Of a stretch of DNA of 64,000 nucleotides, positions 1 to 7,791 are shown piece after piece (position 1 is the stretch's first letter; the number at the start of each line of letters is the position of its first letter). Source of the DNA: Flagellimonas oceani (GTDB lineage: Bacteria > Bacteroidota > Bacteroidia > Flavobacteriales > Flavobacteriaceae); contig NZ_CP049616.1 in assembly GCF_011068285.1 (NCBI RefSeq), positions 2,150,501-2,214,500 of the forward strand, written 5' to 3'. The translations under genes were made by a program, and so were the position numbers. Under the pieces are notes generated by a model. It had not been told where the DNA came from, searched no databases, and saw nothing but the letters and a program-made list of their open reading frames with translations.

Positions 1-22
1 TATTGTTCTGAATTTTAACAGG

Positions 23-439
23 TTATTTATTTAAATTACAAAATAAGTTGAATAAATGTCCATCCAAATCGGCAAAAACACCAACGTAAAAACCGTTTTC
101 GTCGTAGAACTTTTTGCTGTCTTTTCTGGGGTCGTACCGAACGCTCCCTCCTATCTTTTTCACTTTATCCAACCAATCGTGAATCTCATCCTTGCTCTCT
201 GCGGAAAGGGTAAACATAATTTCGTTGCCCCGGCTCAGATCGGCCATTTCTCCCTCAAGACTTGTTTTCAGTTTTTCCTTCTCAAAAAAGTGAATCACAA
301 AATCATCCTCGCCAAACAGAAAGCTTACCAAATCCTTTGTAGGAACTCCATTTTGTTTAATTCCCAGTGCCCGATAAAACTCCTGCGTCCGTTCCACATT
401 TTCTACGCCAAGGTTGGCCCAAATTCTTTTAGGTGTCAT
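23..439 (-). CDS. VOC (glyoxalase/bleomycin-resistance fold) protein
   Basis: A 138-residue single-module protein of the vicinal oxygen chelate superfamily. The start reads as a typical first beta-alpha unit (NLGVENVERTQEFYRALG) and the C-terminus as the closing strand (FYVGVFADLDGHLFNLF), where the Asp/His pair would be close to the metal site. Many Bacteroidota paralogues of this kind are annotated only as VOC family proteins, and no substrate can be read from the sequence. It follows the DinB-family gene with a short overlap of about 10 nt and lies downstream of the RibD-like gene, so the three are probably co-transcribed leftward. The family call is firm and the function is unknown. Confidence 0.85.
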   Translation of the reverse strand: MTPKRIWANLGVENVERTQEFYRALGIKQNGVPTKDLVSFLFGEDDFVIHFFEKEKLKTSLEGEMADLSRGNEIMFTLSAESKDEIHDWLDKVKKIGGSVRYDPRKDSKKFYDENGFYVGVFADLDGHLFNLFCNLNK

Positions 440-938
440 TTTTTAATATTTTAATGGTTTGCTCAAGTTGATGGACATGGCGGCGGGTATGCACCGTGTT
501 AAAGCCAATCCACTCGAGACGGGTAAACGGGCCGTATTCCGGGATTTCAAAATCCAAACAGGTTTTTGATAGGTCCATATCCTTACAGTTTTTGTTCACC
601 CATTGAATTTTTTGCTGTAAACGGCCCAAAAGGTTTTCCTTGTCAATAGGCCCATTGGCAGGTAGCACTGCTTTGGGGGAATCCATTTTTATATCAAAAT
701 TTAAAAAGAGTTCCCGTATCTCTCCCAATTTTTGGTCCGGTGGTCGCCGGGTTTCCCTAACCTTTCCCATCAAAATATGGGATACGTTATACGATTTACA
801 CAGATGATCGCCAATCTGCCCGGCCGTCCAACCATTTTCTGACGGTTTGCGATTGAGTTCTGCATCGGTCAGTGAGGAAAGTAGCTTAACGAGTGCCGAT
901 GTTGCGCTATCATAATCTTTTAAAATGGTTTTCTCCAT
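429..938 (-). CDS. DinB family protein
   Basis: A protein of about 169 residues of the DinB/YfiT four-helix-bundle superfamily, which usually carries a three-histidine metal site. The visible pattern is an early His in the first long helix (TAGQIGDHLCKSYN) and a paired His near the end (NTVHTRRHVHQLEQ). I start it at the ATG at 938, reading MEKTILKDYD, because the 14 in-frame codons upstream overlap the neighbouring gene's end and do not look like DinB sequence. Its ATG lies one base from the stop of the RibD-like gene, so translational coupling is likely. The molecular role is not known; some relatives are thiol transferases. Confidence 0.85.
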   Translation of the reverse strand: MEKTILKDYDSATSALVKLLSSLTDAELNRKPSENGWTAGQIGDHLCKSYNVSHILMGKVRETRRPPDQKLGEIRELFLNFDIKMDSPKAVLPANGPIDKENLLGRLQQKIQWVNKNCKDMDLSKTCLDFEIPEYGPFTRLEWIGFNTVHTRRHVHQLEQTIKILKNDT

Positions 939-939
939 G

Positions 940-1473
940 TTATTTGGGTTTATAGGTAAGCAGTACATTACCACAGGCAAACGCCTTGGCTCCCACCAAT
1001 TTTAACTGTTGCTGTTTTTGGTTCTGGAACAATGGCGTTCCCTTGCCCAGAACTACCGGATTTACAATTAGCCTATACTCATCTATCAGGTTATGTTCCA
1101 TAAATGATGATGCCAGATCTGCCCCGGCGAACAGCACCATATCCTTTCCCTGCTTTGCTTTTTCGTTTTCTATGGCTTCAACCAGGTTTTTGTTTACCAC
1201 TCTTGCATTCATTTTTGCTTCCCGTAGTGTGGTGGAGCATACAATTTTTGGGGTTTTGTTCATGATATCGGCAAACTCCCCTTGCTTTTGGGGCCAATAA
1301 TCAAGCATTAGCTCGTACGATTTTCTACCGTAGATGAAGGTGTCCACAGTTTCCATAAAGTCCATCATATAGGTCTGCATCTCATCATTCCAAACATGCC
1401 ATTCAATGTCATTGTCCATGCCTTCGATATAACCGTCAACGGATATCAACATTGATAATATGACTTGTCTCAT
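940..1473 (-). CDS. RibD C-terminal / dihydrofolate-reductase-like protein
   Basis: A 177-residue protein of the RibD_C fold (DHFR-like NADPH-dependent reductases), of the free-standing kind common in Bacteroidota. It begins with the hallmark MLISVDGYIEG strand-turn and continues with FIYGRKSYELM and MVLFAGADLASSFMEHNLIDEYR, the nucleotide-binding half. Family members reduce folate- or pyrimidine-like compounds, but small stand-alone copies have no confirmed substrate. It is the first gene of a leftward three-gene group with the DinB and VOC proteins and is divergent from the GlxA-type regulator at 1624, with about 150 bp between them. Confidence 0.85.
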   Translation of the reverse strand: MRQVILSMLISVDGYIEGMDNDIEWHVWNDEMQTYMMDFMETVDTFIYGRKSYELMLDYWPQKQGEFADIMNKTPKIVCSTTLREAKMNARVVNKNLVEAIENEKAKQGKDMVLFAGADLASSFMEHNLIDEYRLIVNPVVLGKGTPLFQNQKQQQLKLVGAKAFACGNVLLTYKPK

Positions 1474-1562
1474 CCTTTTCTTTTTGATTAATATTCAATG
1501 GGTTATCAAATATAAAAGTACCAATCCGTACTTTGGGGGTATAATTACGTCAATATGGCGGG

Positions 1563-1593
1563 TTGATTGCGACAGTGCTTTACCATATCTTTG
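1563..1593 (+). promoter_or_regulatory. Flavobacterial-type promoter for the GlxA-like regulator
   Basis: TTG at 1563-1565 and TATCTTTG at 1586-1593 are separated by 20 bases, matching the Bacteroidota housekeeping pattern TTG-N17-23-TAnnTTTG. Transcription would begin near 1600, giving a leader of about 24 nt to the ATG at 1624. This supports that ATG as the start. Confidence 0.6.
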
Positions 1594-1623
1594 AATGTAT
1601 ACCAATCCATTGATTTTCAGAAA

Positions 1624-2604
1624 ATGAAACATATCTCGATTCTTGTTCCCGAAGGCGATTCGAGCCTGAGCAATTTGGAGGCTACCTTTAAAATGTTCAA
1701 CATGACCAATGATGCCCTTAAAAGGTCGGGCAAGGGCCCCTTGTTCTCCACCCATCTTGTTGGCACGCACCACAGCTCAAGGTTGAGCAATGGTATGTTC
1801 AGCATTATACCCGATTCAACGATTGGTGAGATAGATAGGACGGACCTGATCATTATCCCGGCCATACATGGCGACTACAACGAGGTGGTGTCCAAAAACA
1901 GCGCATTTATTCCTTGGATCAAAGAACAGTATGGCAAAGGTGCCGAAGTGGCAAGTTTATGCATCGGTGCGTTTATATTGGCCGGCACTGGCCTGTTGGA
2001 TGGAAGGGAATGTGCCACCCACTGGTTGGCTGCAAGCGAGTTTAGGGAAATGTACCCGCAAGTGAACTTGATAGATGACAAGATCATAACCGACGAGAAC
2101 GGATTGTATACGAGTGGAGGTGCATATTCCTCCTTGAACCTTAACCTTTATTTGGTGGAAAAATTCGCAGGCCGCGAAATGGCCGTGCTCTCTTCAAAAA
2201 TTTTTGAAATTGATATCAGCCGGATGAGCCAATCGCCCTTCATTATCTTCAAGGGCCAAAAATCGCACAACGACAAAGAGGTGCTCAAGGCACAGGAGTT
2301 TATAGAACAGAACTATCCCGAAAAAATTACCGTGGACGAACTTTCGGAGAAAGTCGCCCTGAGCCGAAGAACTTTTGAGAGACGTTTTAAAAAAGCTACA
2401 TCGAACACAGTTATTGAATACCTGCAGCGGGTTAAAATCGAAGCGGCCAAGAAAGAACTTGAAAAAGGGAGAAAAACGGTCAATGAAGTAATGTACGAGG
2501 TCGGTTACAACGACCCGAAGGCCTTTAGGGATGTTTTTAAGAAACATACACGGCTGACCCCCTTGGAATACCTGAACAAGTATAGCAGAATCCATTCCAT
2601 CTAG
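1624..2604 (+). CDS. GlxA-type regulator (DJ-1/PfpI domain plus AraC HTH)
   Basis: A 326-residue transcriptional regulator. Residues 1 to about 175 form a DJ-1/PfpI-like amidotransferase domain, with the nucleophile-elbow region VASLCIGAFILAGTGLL and the following CATHW. Residues about 215-320 form a double helix-turn-helix AraC domain (VALSRRTFERRFKKAT and VMYEVGYNDPKAFRDVF). Such proteins usually sense small metabolites through the N-terminal domain. The chosen ATG starts MKHISILVPEG, directly on the first strand of the fold. An upstream in-frame TTG would lie inside the predicted promoter and is rejected. It is divergent from the RibD-like, DinB and VOC genes, which are plausible targets by inference only. 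Confidence 0.9.
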   Translation: MKHISILVPEGDSSLSNLEATFKMFNMTNDALKRSGKGPLFSTHLVGTHHSSRLSNGMFSIIPDSTIGEIDRTDLIIIPAIHGDYNEVVSKNSAFIPWIKEQYGKGAEVASLCIGAFILAGTGLLDGRECATHWLAASEFREMYPQVNLIDDKIITDENGLYTSGGAYSSLNLNLYLVEKFAGREMAVLSSKIFEIDISRMSQSPFIIFKGQKSHNDKEVLKAQEFIEQNYPEKITVDELSEKVALSRRTFERRFKKATSNTVIEYLQRVKIEAAKKELEKGRKTVNEVMYEVGYNDPKAFRDVFKKHTRLTPLEYLNKYSRIHSI

Positions 2605-2747
2605 CTATGGAAACCCGTTAAACTTTAACTGTAAGCGGTAAAATGTTGACCTTATTAAAGCTGCTCTTTTTCTCCATTATTTTTTTTGGTAACTTTTTAG
2701 TTCAATCGATTTTGGCCTTTTTGCCCATATGACAATAGAACACTTTT

Positions 2748-3230
2748 ATGGAACTTCCCACTTTTTCCACATACAGACCAACTGCCCCTTTGCTGATATG
2801 GGACGGGCAATGTGGGTTTTGCAAGTATTGGGTGACCCGATTAAAGCATCTTACGGGAAGTTCGGTCCTCTACGCCCCCTACCAAGAAATTCATCAAGGC
2901 ATCAAAGAAATATCTGAAAAGAAGTTCCAAAAGGCCATACGCTTAATAGACACCAATGGTAAAATTTATAGCGGGGCAGGTGCGGCCTATAAAACGTTGG
3001 AAAAAAAGCCCACATGGGCCTTTCTCATTTCTTGGTACACTACATATCCCTTTTTTAGGGCAATCAGTGATATTGTGTATCGGTTTGTTTCAAATCACCG
3101 CTCTTCCTTATTCAAAGTGAGCAAATTTCTATTTGGTGAAAATCCTATCAAACTTCATCATTATTGGATATGTTATCTTGGCATACTCTTGCTTGTTGTT
3201 ATACTTCTGCTGAATTCGATTCTTACATAA
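2748..3230 (+). CDS. DCC family (DUF393) thiol-oxidoreductase-like protein
   Basis: A 160-residue protein with the DxxCxxC signature of the DCC/DUF393 family near residue 19 (IWDGQCGFCKYW). Family members are predicted thioredoxin-like thiol-disulfide oxidoreductases, with little experimental work behind the name. The middle (AAYKTLEKKP and the aromatic stretch after it) is typical of the family. The C-terminus adds a hydrophobic helix (YLGILLLVVILLLN) that should anchor it in the membrane. The gene stands alone and no partner is obvious. Confidence 0.85.
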   Translation: MELPTFSTYRPTAPLLIWDGQCGFCKYWVTRLKHLTGSSVLYAPYQEIHQGIKEISEKKFQKAIRLIDTNGKIYSGAGAAYKTLEKKPTWAFLISWYTTYPFFRAISDIVYRFVSNHRSSLFKVSKFLFGENPIKLHHYWICYLGILLLVVILLLNSILT

Positions 3231-3419
3231 ATATTGATTTGTAACGCTCTTCAAGGTTAAAAGTCCAACCAAAATTCTTGTGATAGCGATAATTTTTGTT
3301 CCTATCAAGGCAATTTTTTTGACTTGCCACAATTAGTTTTTAAAAAACAATGATTGTTGAATCATCTAGAAGCGTTGCCATTTACACAAACTATCTCAAA
3401 TTATTAAAGGGCAAGTAAC

Positions 3420-3656
3420 ATGGAACATCGCTTTTTAAAAAAAATTAAAATGGAAAAGAAAGGTAAAAAAACAGACTGGGAGGCGAAAGACAGTGCACCG
3501 ATGCCGACAAAAGGGAGAAAAGGTGCCAATTTTAGAAACCAGACCACAAACAGTCAAAAGAACAGGTTTCCCTGGGTGATAATTGTTTCCATTTTGGTGA
3601 TACTGGGCATTATCGCTTTTATTTTACTCTTTGTTGAAGGTGTAGCCACAAATTAG
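3420..3656 (+). CDS. Small single-pass membrane protein, hypothetical
   Basis: A 78-residue protein with a strongly basic, low-complexity N-terminal half rich in Lys, Arg and Asn. One transmembrane helix follows at about residues 53-72 (PWVIIVSILVILGIIAF), with a short acidic tail. An AAAGGG stretch about 8 nt upstream of the ATG could serve as ribosome-binding site; a second ATG ten codons in is also possible. No family recognised. The clean basic-then-membrane layout argues for a real gene rather than a random frame. Confidence 0.55.
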   Translation: MEHRFLKKIKMEKKGKKTDWEAKDSAPMPTKGRKGANFRNQTTNSQKNRFPWVIIVSILVILGIIAFILLFVEGVATN

Positions 3657-3875
3657 CAATTTTAAGAGCGAGACATTTACTGAACTCAAGAGCTTTTGGA
3701 TGGTTTTAAATGAATTCAAACCTTATCAATCCCTTTAAAATTTAAATTGTTCTTGACTTACCTTTTCACTTAATAATTCTTCTTTTGAGTTGTCTTGGTC
3801 AACAAAAGACAAGGGCCGGAATCATTCTTCCAGCCCCTATCGATCAAAACCACACCCAACATCAATGGTTCAATG

Positions 3876-4352
3876 TTATTTCAAGTATTTTTTCAGTTCG
3901 GCTGCGGCGTGGTCCAACATCGCCTTTGTGGAAGGTTGATTGGCCAGTGCGTTCAACAATCCAAAATCATGTATGGTGCCATTGTAACGGACCGTGGTCA
4001 CTTCCACTCCGGCCGCATCCAATTTACGGCCATAGGCCTCTCCTTCATCCCTAAGAATATCGTTCTCGGCCACCAAGATCACTGCGGGCGGGAGTCCTTT
4101 TAATTCATCTACACTTGCCTGTAAAGGTGAGGCGTAAATAGATTTTCTTTCTTCAGGGTCTGTGGTGTATTGGTCCCACATCCATTTCATTACCGGTACG
4201 GTCAAAAACCTACCTGTGGCGAATTTTTGATAGGACTCTTGGCTAAAGGATGCATCGGTAACGGGCCACAATAAAATCTGTGCCTTGATTTCAGGTCCGT
4301 TCTCGGCCTTTGCCTTAAGGGCCGTCACAGCGGTCATGTTACCACCGACACC
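3876..4352 (-). pseudogene. Alpha/beta hydrolase, 5'-truncated
   Basis: Only the C-terminal half of an HSL-like alpha/beta hydrolase remains. It holds the acid-residue region (PPAVILVAENDILRDEGEAYGRKL) and the catalytic His region (RYNGTIHDFGLLN). Reading upstream from the first Met, the frame gives GKGVGGN before a stop. Intact relatives have G-[DN]-S-x-GGN at this place, so the nucleophile serine and everything before it are gone. The break lies near 4350, where the sequence changes into the tail of a plus-strand gene. Expression as an active enzyme is very unlikely. Confidence 0.75.
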
Positions 4353-4487
4353 TTTTCCAAAAAGCTCTTGTTGGAGAAAATGAGCCAGTCAATATGGAAC
4401 AGCCTTCCGGATGCGTTAAAGTCGGAAACCAAATACCGAAAGGTGAGGTGGGACGACTCCCCTTATTTTTCAAAAAAGATTAGATAA
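4353..4487 (+). pseudogene. C-terminal remnant of an unidentified plus-strand gene
   Basis: From about 4353 a plus-strand frame reads KKLLLEKMSQSIWNSLPD and later RKVRWDDSPYFSKKIR, ending at TAA 4485-4487. Its composition is like a normal protein tail. No coding start or N-terminal part lies upstream, because the preceding bases belong to the truncated hydrolase on the other strand. An internal ATG at 4380 preceded by TTGGAG could give a 35-residue peptide, but I read this as a fragment of a larger lost gene. The family is not recognised. Confidence 0.45.
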
Positions 4488-4580
4488 ATTTAGTTTTCTG
4501 AATAGGTAATCACGTAAAAAACACGTTATCAGCCATTAAAATTTCTAAAATTCATACTTTGATGTACTTTTATGGAGCAC

Positions 4581-5264
4581 TTACCCATTCATCGGATTTC
4601 TTTCGATAAGGCCAATAAACTCATCCTTGATACCGTCGCAAATAATTACGGAGTTATACGTACAATTTTTCATGTTCACCGGGTCAAAACTGTACATTTT
4701 GATTTTTGACGGCTTAAACTCCTTGCACTGCAAATGCGTAAACATGTTAAGGGCCGCTTTTGAAGTGGAATAAGCGGTAAGGCTATAATTTGAATAACAA
4801 AAGTCTTCGTCCTTCATTTTATTGATGTCGCCCAAGGAACTGGTGATATTGATGATTCTCGGGTCGTCACTCCGGTTCAATAAAGGCTTAAGTGTTTGTA
4901 TGGTCCGAATGATTGAGAAAAAATTGATCTCGTAGACCTCCTTGATATCCTCTATATTGATCTGATCGATCTTGTGGCCAAAACCGTTGACGATTTCGGC
5001 GTTATTGATCAAAAGGTCCAATTTGCCATAGGATTCATCCAGGGTATTTTTCAATATCCCCAAACTGGCCTCCGAGCTGAAATCAACTTGCAAAAGCTCG
5101 TATCCATGCAATTCCTCGCCGTCCTTGGAAAGCAACTCAAAACTTTCTCCGCAGGCCGCAAGTACGACCTGATACCCATTTTCCAATAAGATCTTGGCCA
5201 ATTTATGGCCCAATCCGTTACCGGCCTCCGTTACAACGGCAACATATTTATCATTCTTCATCAC
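4581..5264 (-). CDS. Short-chain dehydrogenase/reductase
   Basis: A 227-residue SDR protein. The N-terminal Rossmann glycine motif is present in a variant form (TEAGNGLG, near residues 12-19). The NNAG motif appears as NNAE (about residue 88), and the catalytic Ser and YxxxK are present (NITSSLGD, then TAYSTSK). It is near the lower end of classical SDR length and the substrate cannot be inferred. It lies 95 bp after the AraC regulator on the same strand, so it may be the last gene of the efflux-regulator transcript. Confidence 0.85.
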   Translation of the reverse strand: MMKNDKYVAVVTEAGNGLGHKLAKILLENGYQVVLAACGESFELLSKDGEELHGYELLQVDFSSEASLGILKNTLDESYGKLDLLINNAEIVNGFGHKIDQINIEDIKEVYEINFFSIIRTIQTLKPLLNRSDDPRIINITSSLGDINKMKDEDFCYSNYSLTAYSTSKAALNMFTHLQCKEFKPSKIKMYSFDPVNMKNCTYNSVIICDGIKDEFIGLIERNPMNG

Positions 5265-5359
5265 TCATTTATTTCATTTTACAAATTTAGCATATGGTTT
5301 TTCATTGGTGATAATGTTCTTTTTCAATTTATTGTTGGTCAAATCGGTATTTAAACTTT

Positions 5360-6247
5360 TTACATCCTTCTGAACTGATTTGGCGTTACACCGCTCAAAT
5401 TTTTAAAGAACCTGGTAAAATGTGTTGGTTCTTGAAAGTTGAGGCGATAGGCGATCTCAGCAATATCGAGCCCCGAATATTTCAACAGGCTCTTACTTTC
5501 CATCAAAAGCCGTTCCTGAATGATGTCCTTGGCACTTTTGCCCGTCAATTTCTTGATGGTCGTGGTCAGGTAATTGGGTGTTATGTTCAATTCTTCCGCA
5601 TAATCGCTCACGTTTTTGGTGTCCACATACATTTTATCCACCAACGCTTCAAATTGATTCGCAATGATCTGCGATCGGCTCAAGTGATTTTCTGTTGTTT
5701 TGTGGCGCTCATGGATTGCCTTACAGAAATACAACAGGGAACCGAGCATACCCTCCAACATTTTTTCTTGATACGGATGCGGGTTCTTAAATACCGAATG
5801 CATCCGCTCCATATCAAAATACAACGACTCATGTTCTTCTTTGGTCAGCATCAGCACATTGTTTTCGGACATTTTCAAAAAAGGAAAATCCTTCTGCAGA
5901 TCCGGAAATGTATTGATCAAAAACTCCTTCCTGAACATCACATAATATCCTGACATCTTCTCGTCCCTGAACCAAGAGAACACCTGTCCCGGAACCACAA
6001 ACCACAACGGAAACTCATTCAGTTCCAAGGTATCCGTATTGAGGTTGAGCTGGCTTTTACCCGTATAGTTCAACAATCCTATCTGATAAAATCCTTGTCG
6101 ATAGGGCGGCATGCACCTTCTGGACGAGGCTTCCATATCCTCTACCGGAAACACATCAAAGTTGGGCATGTGACTCCTATGGGCAAAACCAATGGCCTCA
6201 TGTAGATCGTTCGTATTTTCAAAAACAGGTATATCGGCCTTGTTCAT
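5360..6247 (-). CDS. AraC family transcriptional regulator
   Basis: A 295-residue regulator with an N-terminal cupin-like sensing domain (about 30-160) and a C-terminal AraC double HTH (about 195-295). The last HTH reads DIAEIAYRLNFQEPTHFTRFFKNLSG, followed by TPNQFRRM. It lies 63 bp downstream of the outer-membrane factor of the RND operon on the same strand. AraC regulators of this layout are frequent beside RND efflux operons in Bacteroidota, so control of that operon is a reasonable inference. The ligand is unknown. Confidence 0.88.
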   Translation of the reverse strand: MNKADIPVFENTNDLHEAIGFAHRSHMPNFDVFPVEDMEASSRRCMPPYRQGFYQIGLLNYTGKSQLNLNTDTLELNEFPLWFVVPGQVFSWFRDEKMSGYYVMFRKEFLINTFPDLQKDFPFLKMSENNVLMLTKEEHESLYFDMERMHSVFKNPHPYQEKMLEGMLGSLLYFCKAIHERHKTTENHLSRSQIIANQFEALVDKMYVDTKNVSDYAEELNITPNYLTTTIKKLTGKSAKDIIQERLLMESKSLLKYSGLDIAEIAYRLNFQEPTHFTRFFKNLSGVTPNQFRRM

Positions 6248-6310
6248 ATATCATGTAGTGGGTCGGTATCATTTTGTCACAATTCACCGTCCCACCTTAC
6301 AACCTAAGTT

Positions 6311-7780
6311 TTAATTGGCATCGGCATTGGCCAGATGCAGGTTTTCAAATTTTGTATCCAACTCTTCCTCTGAAATGATTTCCCATCCACCGCCCAAAGC
6401 CTTGTAAATGGCTATTAGGGAGGTTGCCGACGAAATCTCGCTTAAAGCTAATGCATTCTCTGCCTGCAACAAAGCGTTATCGGCATTTAGGTAATCGATA
6501 AAACTGTCCAATCCGGAATTAAATCGCTGCTTGGCAAAAGTGGCAGCTTGCGCACTTGCTTCGGACGATATACGCAGGATTTCCCTTCGTTCCAGCTCTT
6601 TGCTATAGTTTGCCAAGGAGGTCTTGATGTCCTCCAATCCTTGCAATACCGCTTTCTCATATTGATTAAGGGCTGCAATGGTCCGGGCATCGCTCCTTTT
6701 GATCTGCTGTTTTACACGGCCCAGATTAAATGCGGCCCAACTGATACTCGGCATTAGGGTCCAGGTAAAGGATGGTTTTTCACCAAAATTGGCAAAATCA
6801 ACCGCTGAGAACCCAACGGATCCACCAAACTCAATCTTGGGGTACAGGTCGGCCACTGAAATGTTATATTCCGCAATCCGTACCTGAAGAGCGGCCTCCG
6901 CCCTACGAACATCGGGCCTTCTTCTGAGCATTTCCCTAATATCTCCCAACTCGACTGTTCCCGGTAAACTTGGCAAAGGCTTTTTATCGACAATGGTATT
7001 GTCCAGATTTCCCGGTACCTCTCCGATAAGTACGCTCAAACTGTTCTTTAATGCTTCTATTCTCGCTTCCAATGGCGGAATACTGGCACGGGTACTTTCC
7101 AACTGGGCCAATGCTCTGGATACATCAAGGCTGTTACTGGTACCTGCTTCAGTTAACTTGACGGTGAGCTCATAGGTTTCCTGTTGTCCCTCTAAATTAC
7201 GTTGGGCAATATCGAGCAAATACTGGGTACCGCGCAGCTCCATGTAATTATTGGCCACTTCGGCAAAAATACTTACATACATTCCGTGCATATCCGCCAA
7301 AGCAAGATGACTATTGGCATACGCCCCTTTGATTCTATTGGTTACCCTCCCGAAAAGGTCAGCCTCCCAGAAAGCATCAAAACTTGCGTTATAGGTGTTG
7401 AACGTTGGGTTACTGCCCTGAACAAAAACGTTCTCACCCAAACGGGTACGTGTATAATTGCCATTGGCTGTTACTGTGGGCAATCGGTCCAATTTGTTTT
7501 CTTTCAGAAAAGCACGTGAAGCCTTGTAATTGGCCACGGCCGAATTAATATCCAGATTATGTTTTCTGGCCTTCTCAATGAGGGTGTCAAGAATCGGGTC
7601 ATTGAATTCTGACCACCATTCTTTTGTTATCGCTGCTTCGGTATAAGCCTCCTCTTTGATTTCCGTTTTGAGGAAACTTGAATCCACATCCGCTTTGTTC
7701 CCCACGCTGTAGTCTCTTTTTGTGACCCCACAGGATACCAGCAGAAGTGCGATTATTGATAGTATAATTGAATTTTTCAT
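6311..7780 (-). CDS. Outer-membrane factor of RND efflux (TolC/OprM family lipoprotein)
   Basis: About 489 residues from the ATG at 7780, with an apparent lipoprotein signal (IIALLLVSCG) followed by two tandem OEP repeats of long helices and beta strands. EYNISVADLYPKIEFGGSVGF is a typical second-repeat strand. It would form the outer-membrane exit duct of the tripartite pump encoded just upstream on the same strand. In-frame codons before 7780 overlap the pump gene's end and lack a signal peptide, so the later ATG is preferred. It starts about 12 nt after the pump's stop. Confidence 0.92.
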   Translation of the reverse strand: MKNSIILSIIALLLVSCGVTKRDYSVGNKADVDSSFLKTEIKEEAYTEAAITKEWWSEFNDPILDTLIEKARKHNLDINSAVANYKASRAFLKENKLDRLPTVTANGNYTRTRLGENVFVQGSNPTFNTYNASFDAFWEADLFGRVTNRIKGAYANSHLALADMHGMYVSIFAEVANNYMELRGTQYLLDIAQRNLEGQQETYELTVKLTEAGTSNSLDVSRALAQLESTRASIPPLEARIEALKNSLSVLIGEVPGNLDNTIVDKKPLPSLPGTVELGDIREMLRRRPDVRRAEAALQVRIAEYNISVADLYPKIEFGGSVGFSAVDFANFGEKPSFTWTLMPSISWAAFNLGRVKQQIKRSDARTIAALNQYEKAVLQGLEDIKTSLANYSKELERREILRISSEASAQAATFAKQRFNSGLDSFIDYLNADNALLQAENALALSEISSATSLIAIYKALGGGWEIISEEELDTKFENLHLANADAN

Positions 7781-7791
7781 GGTTTCTAGTT

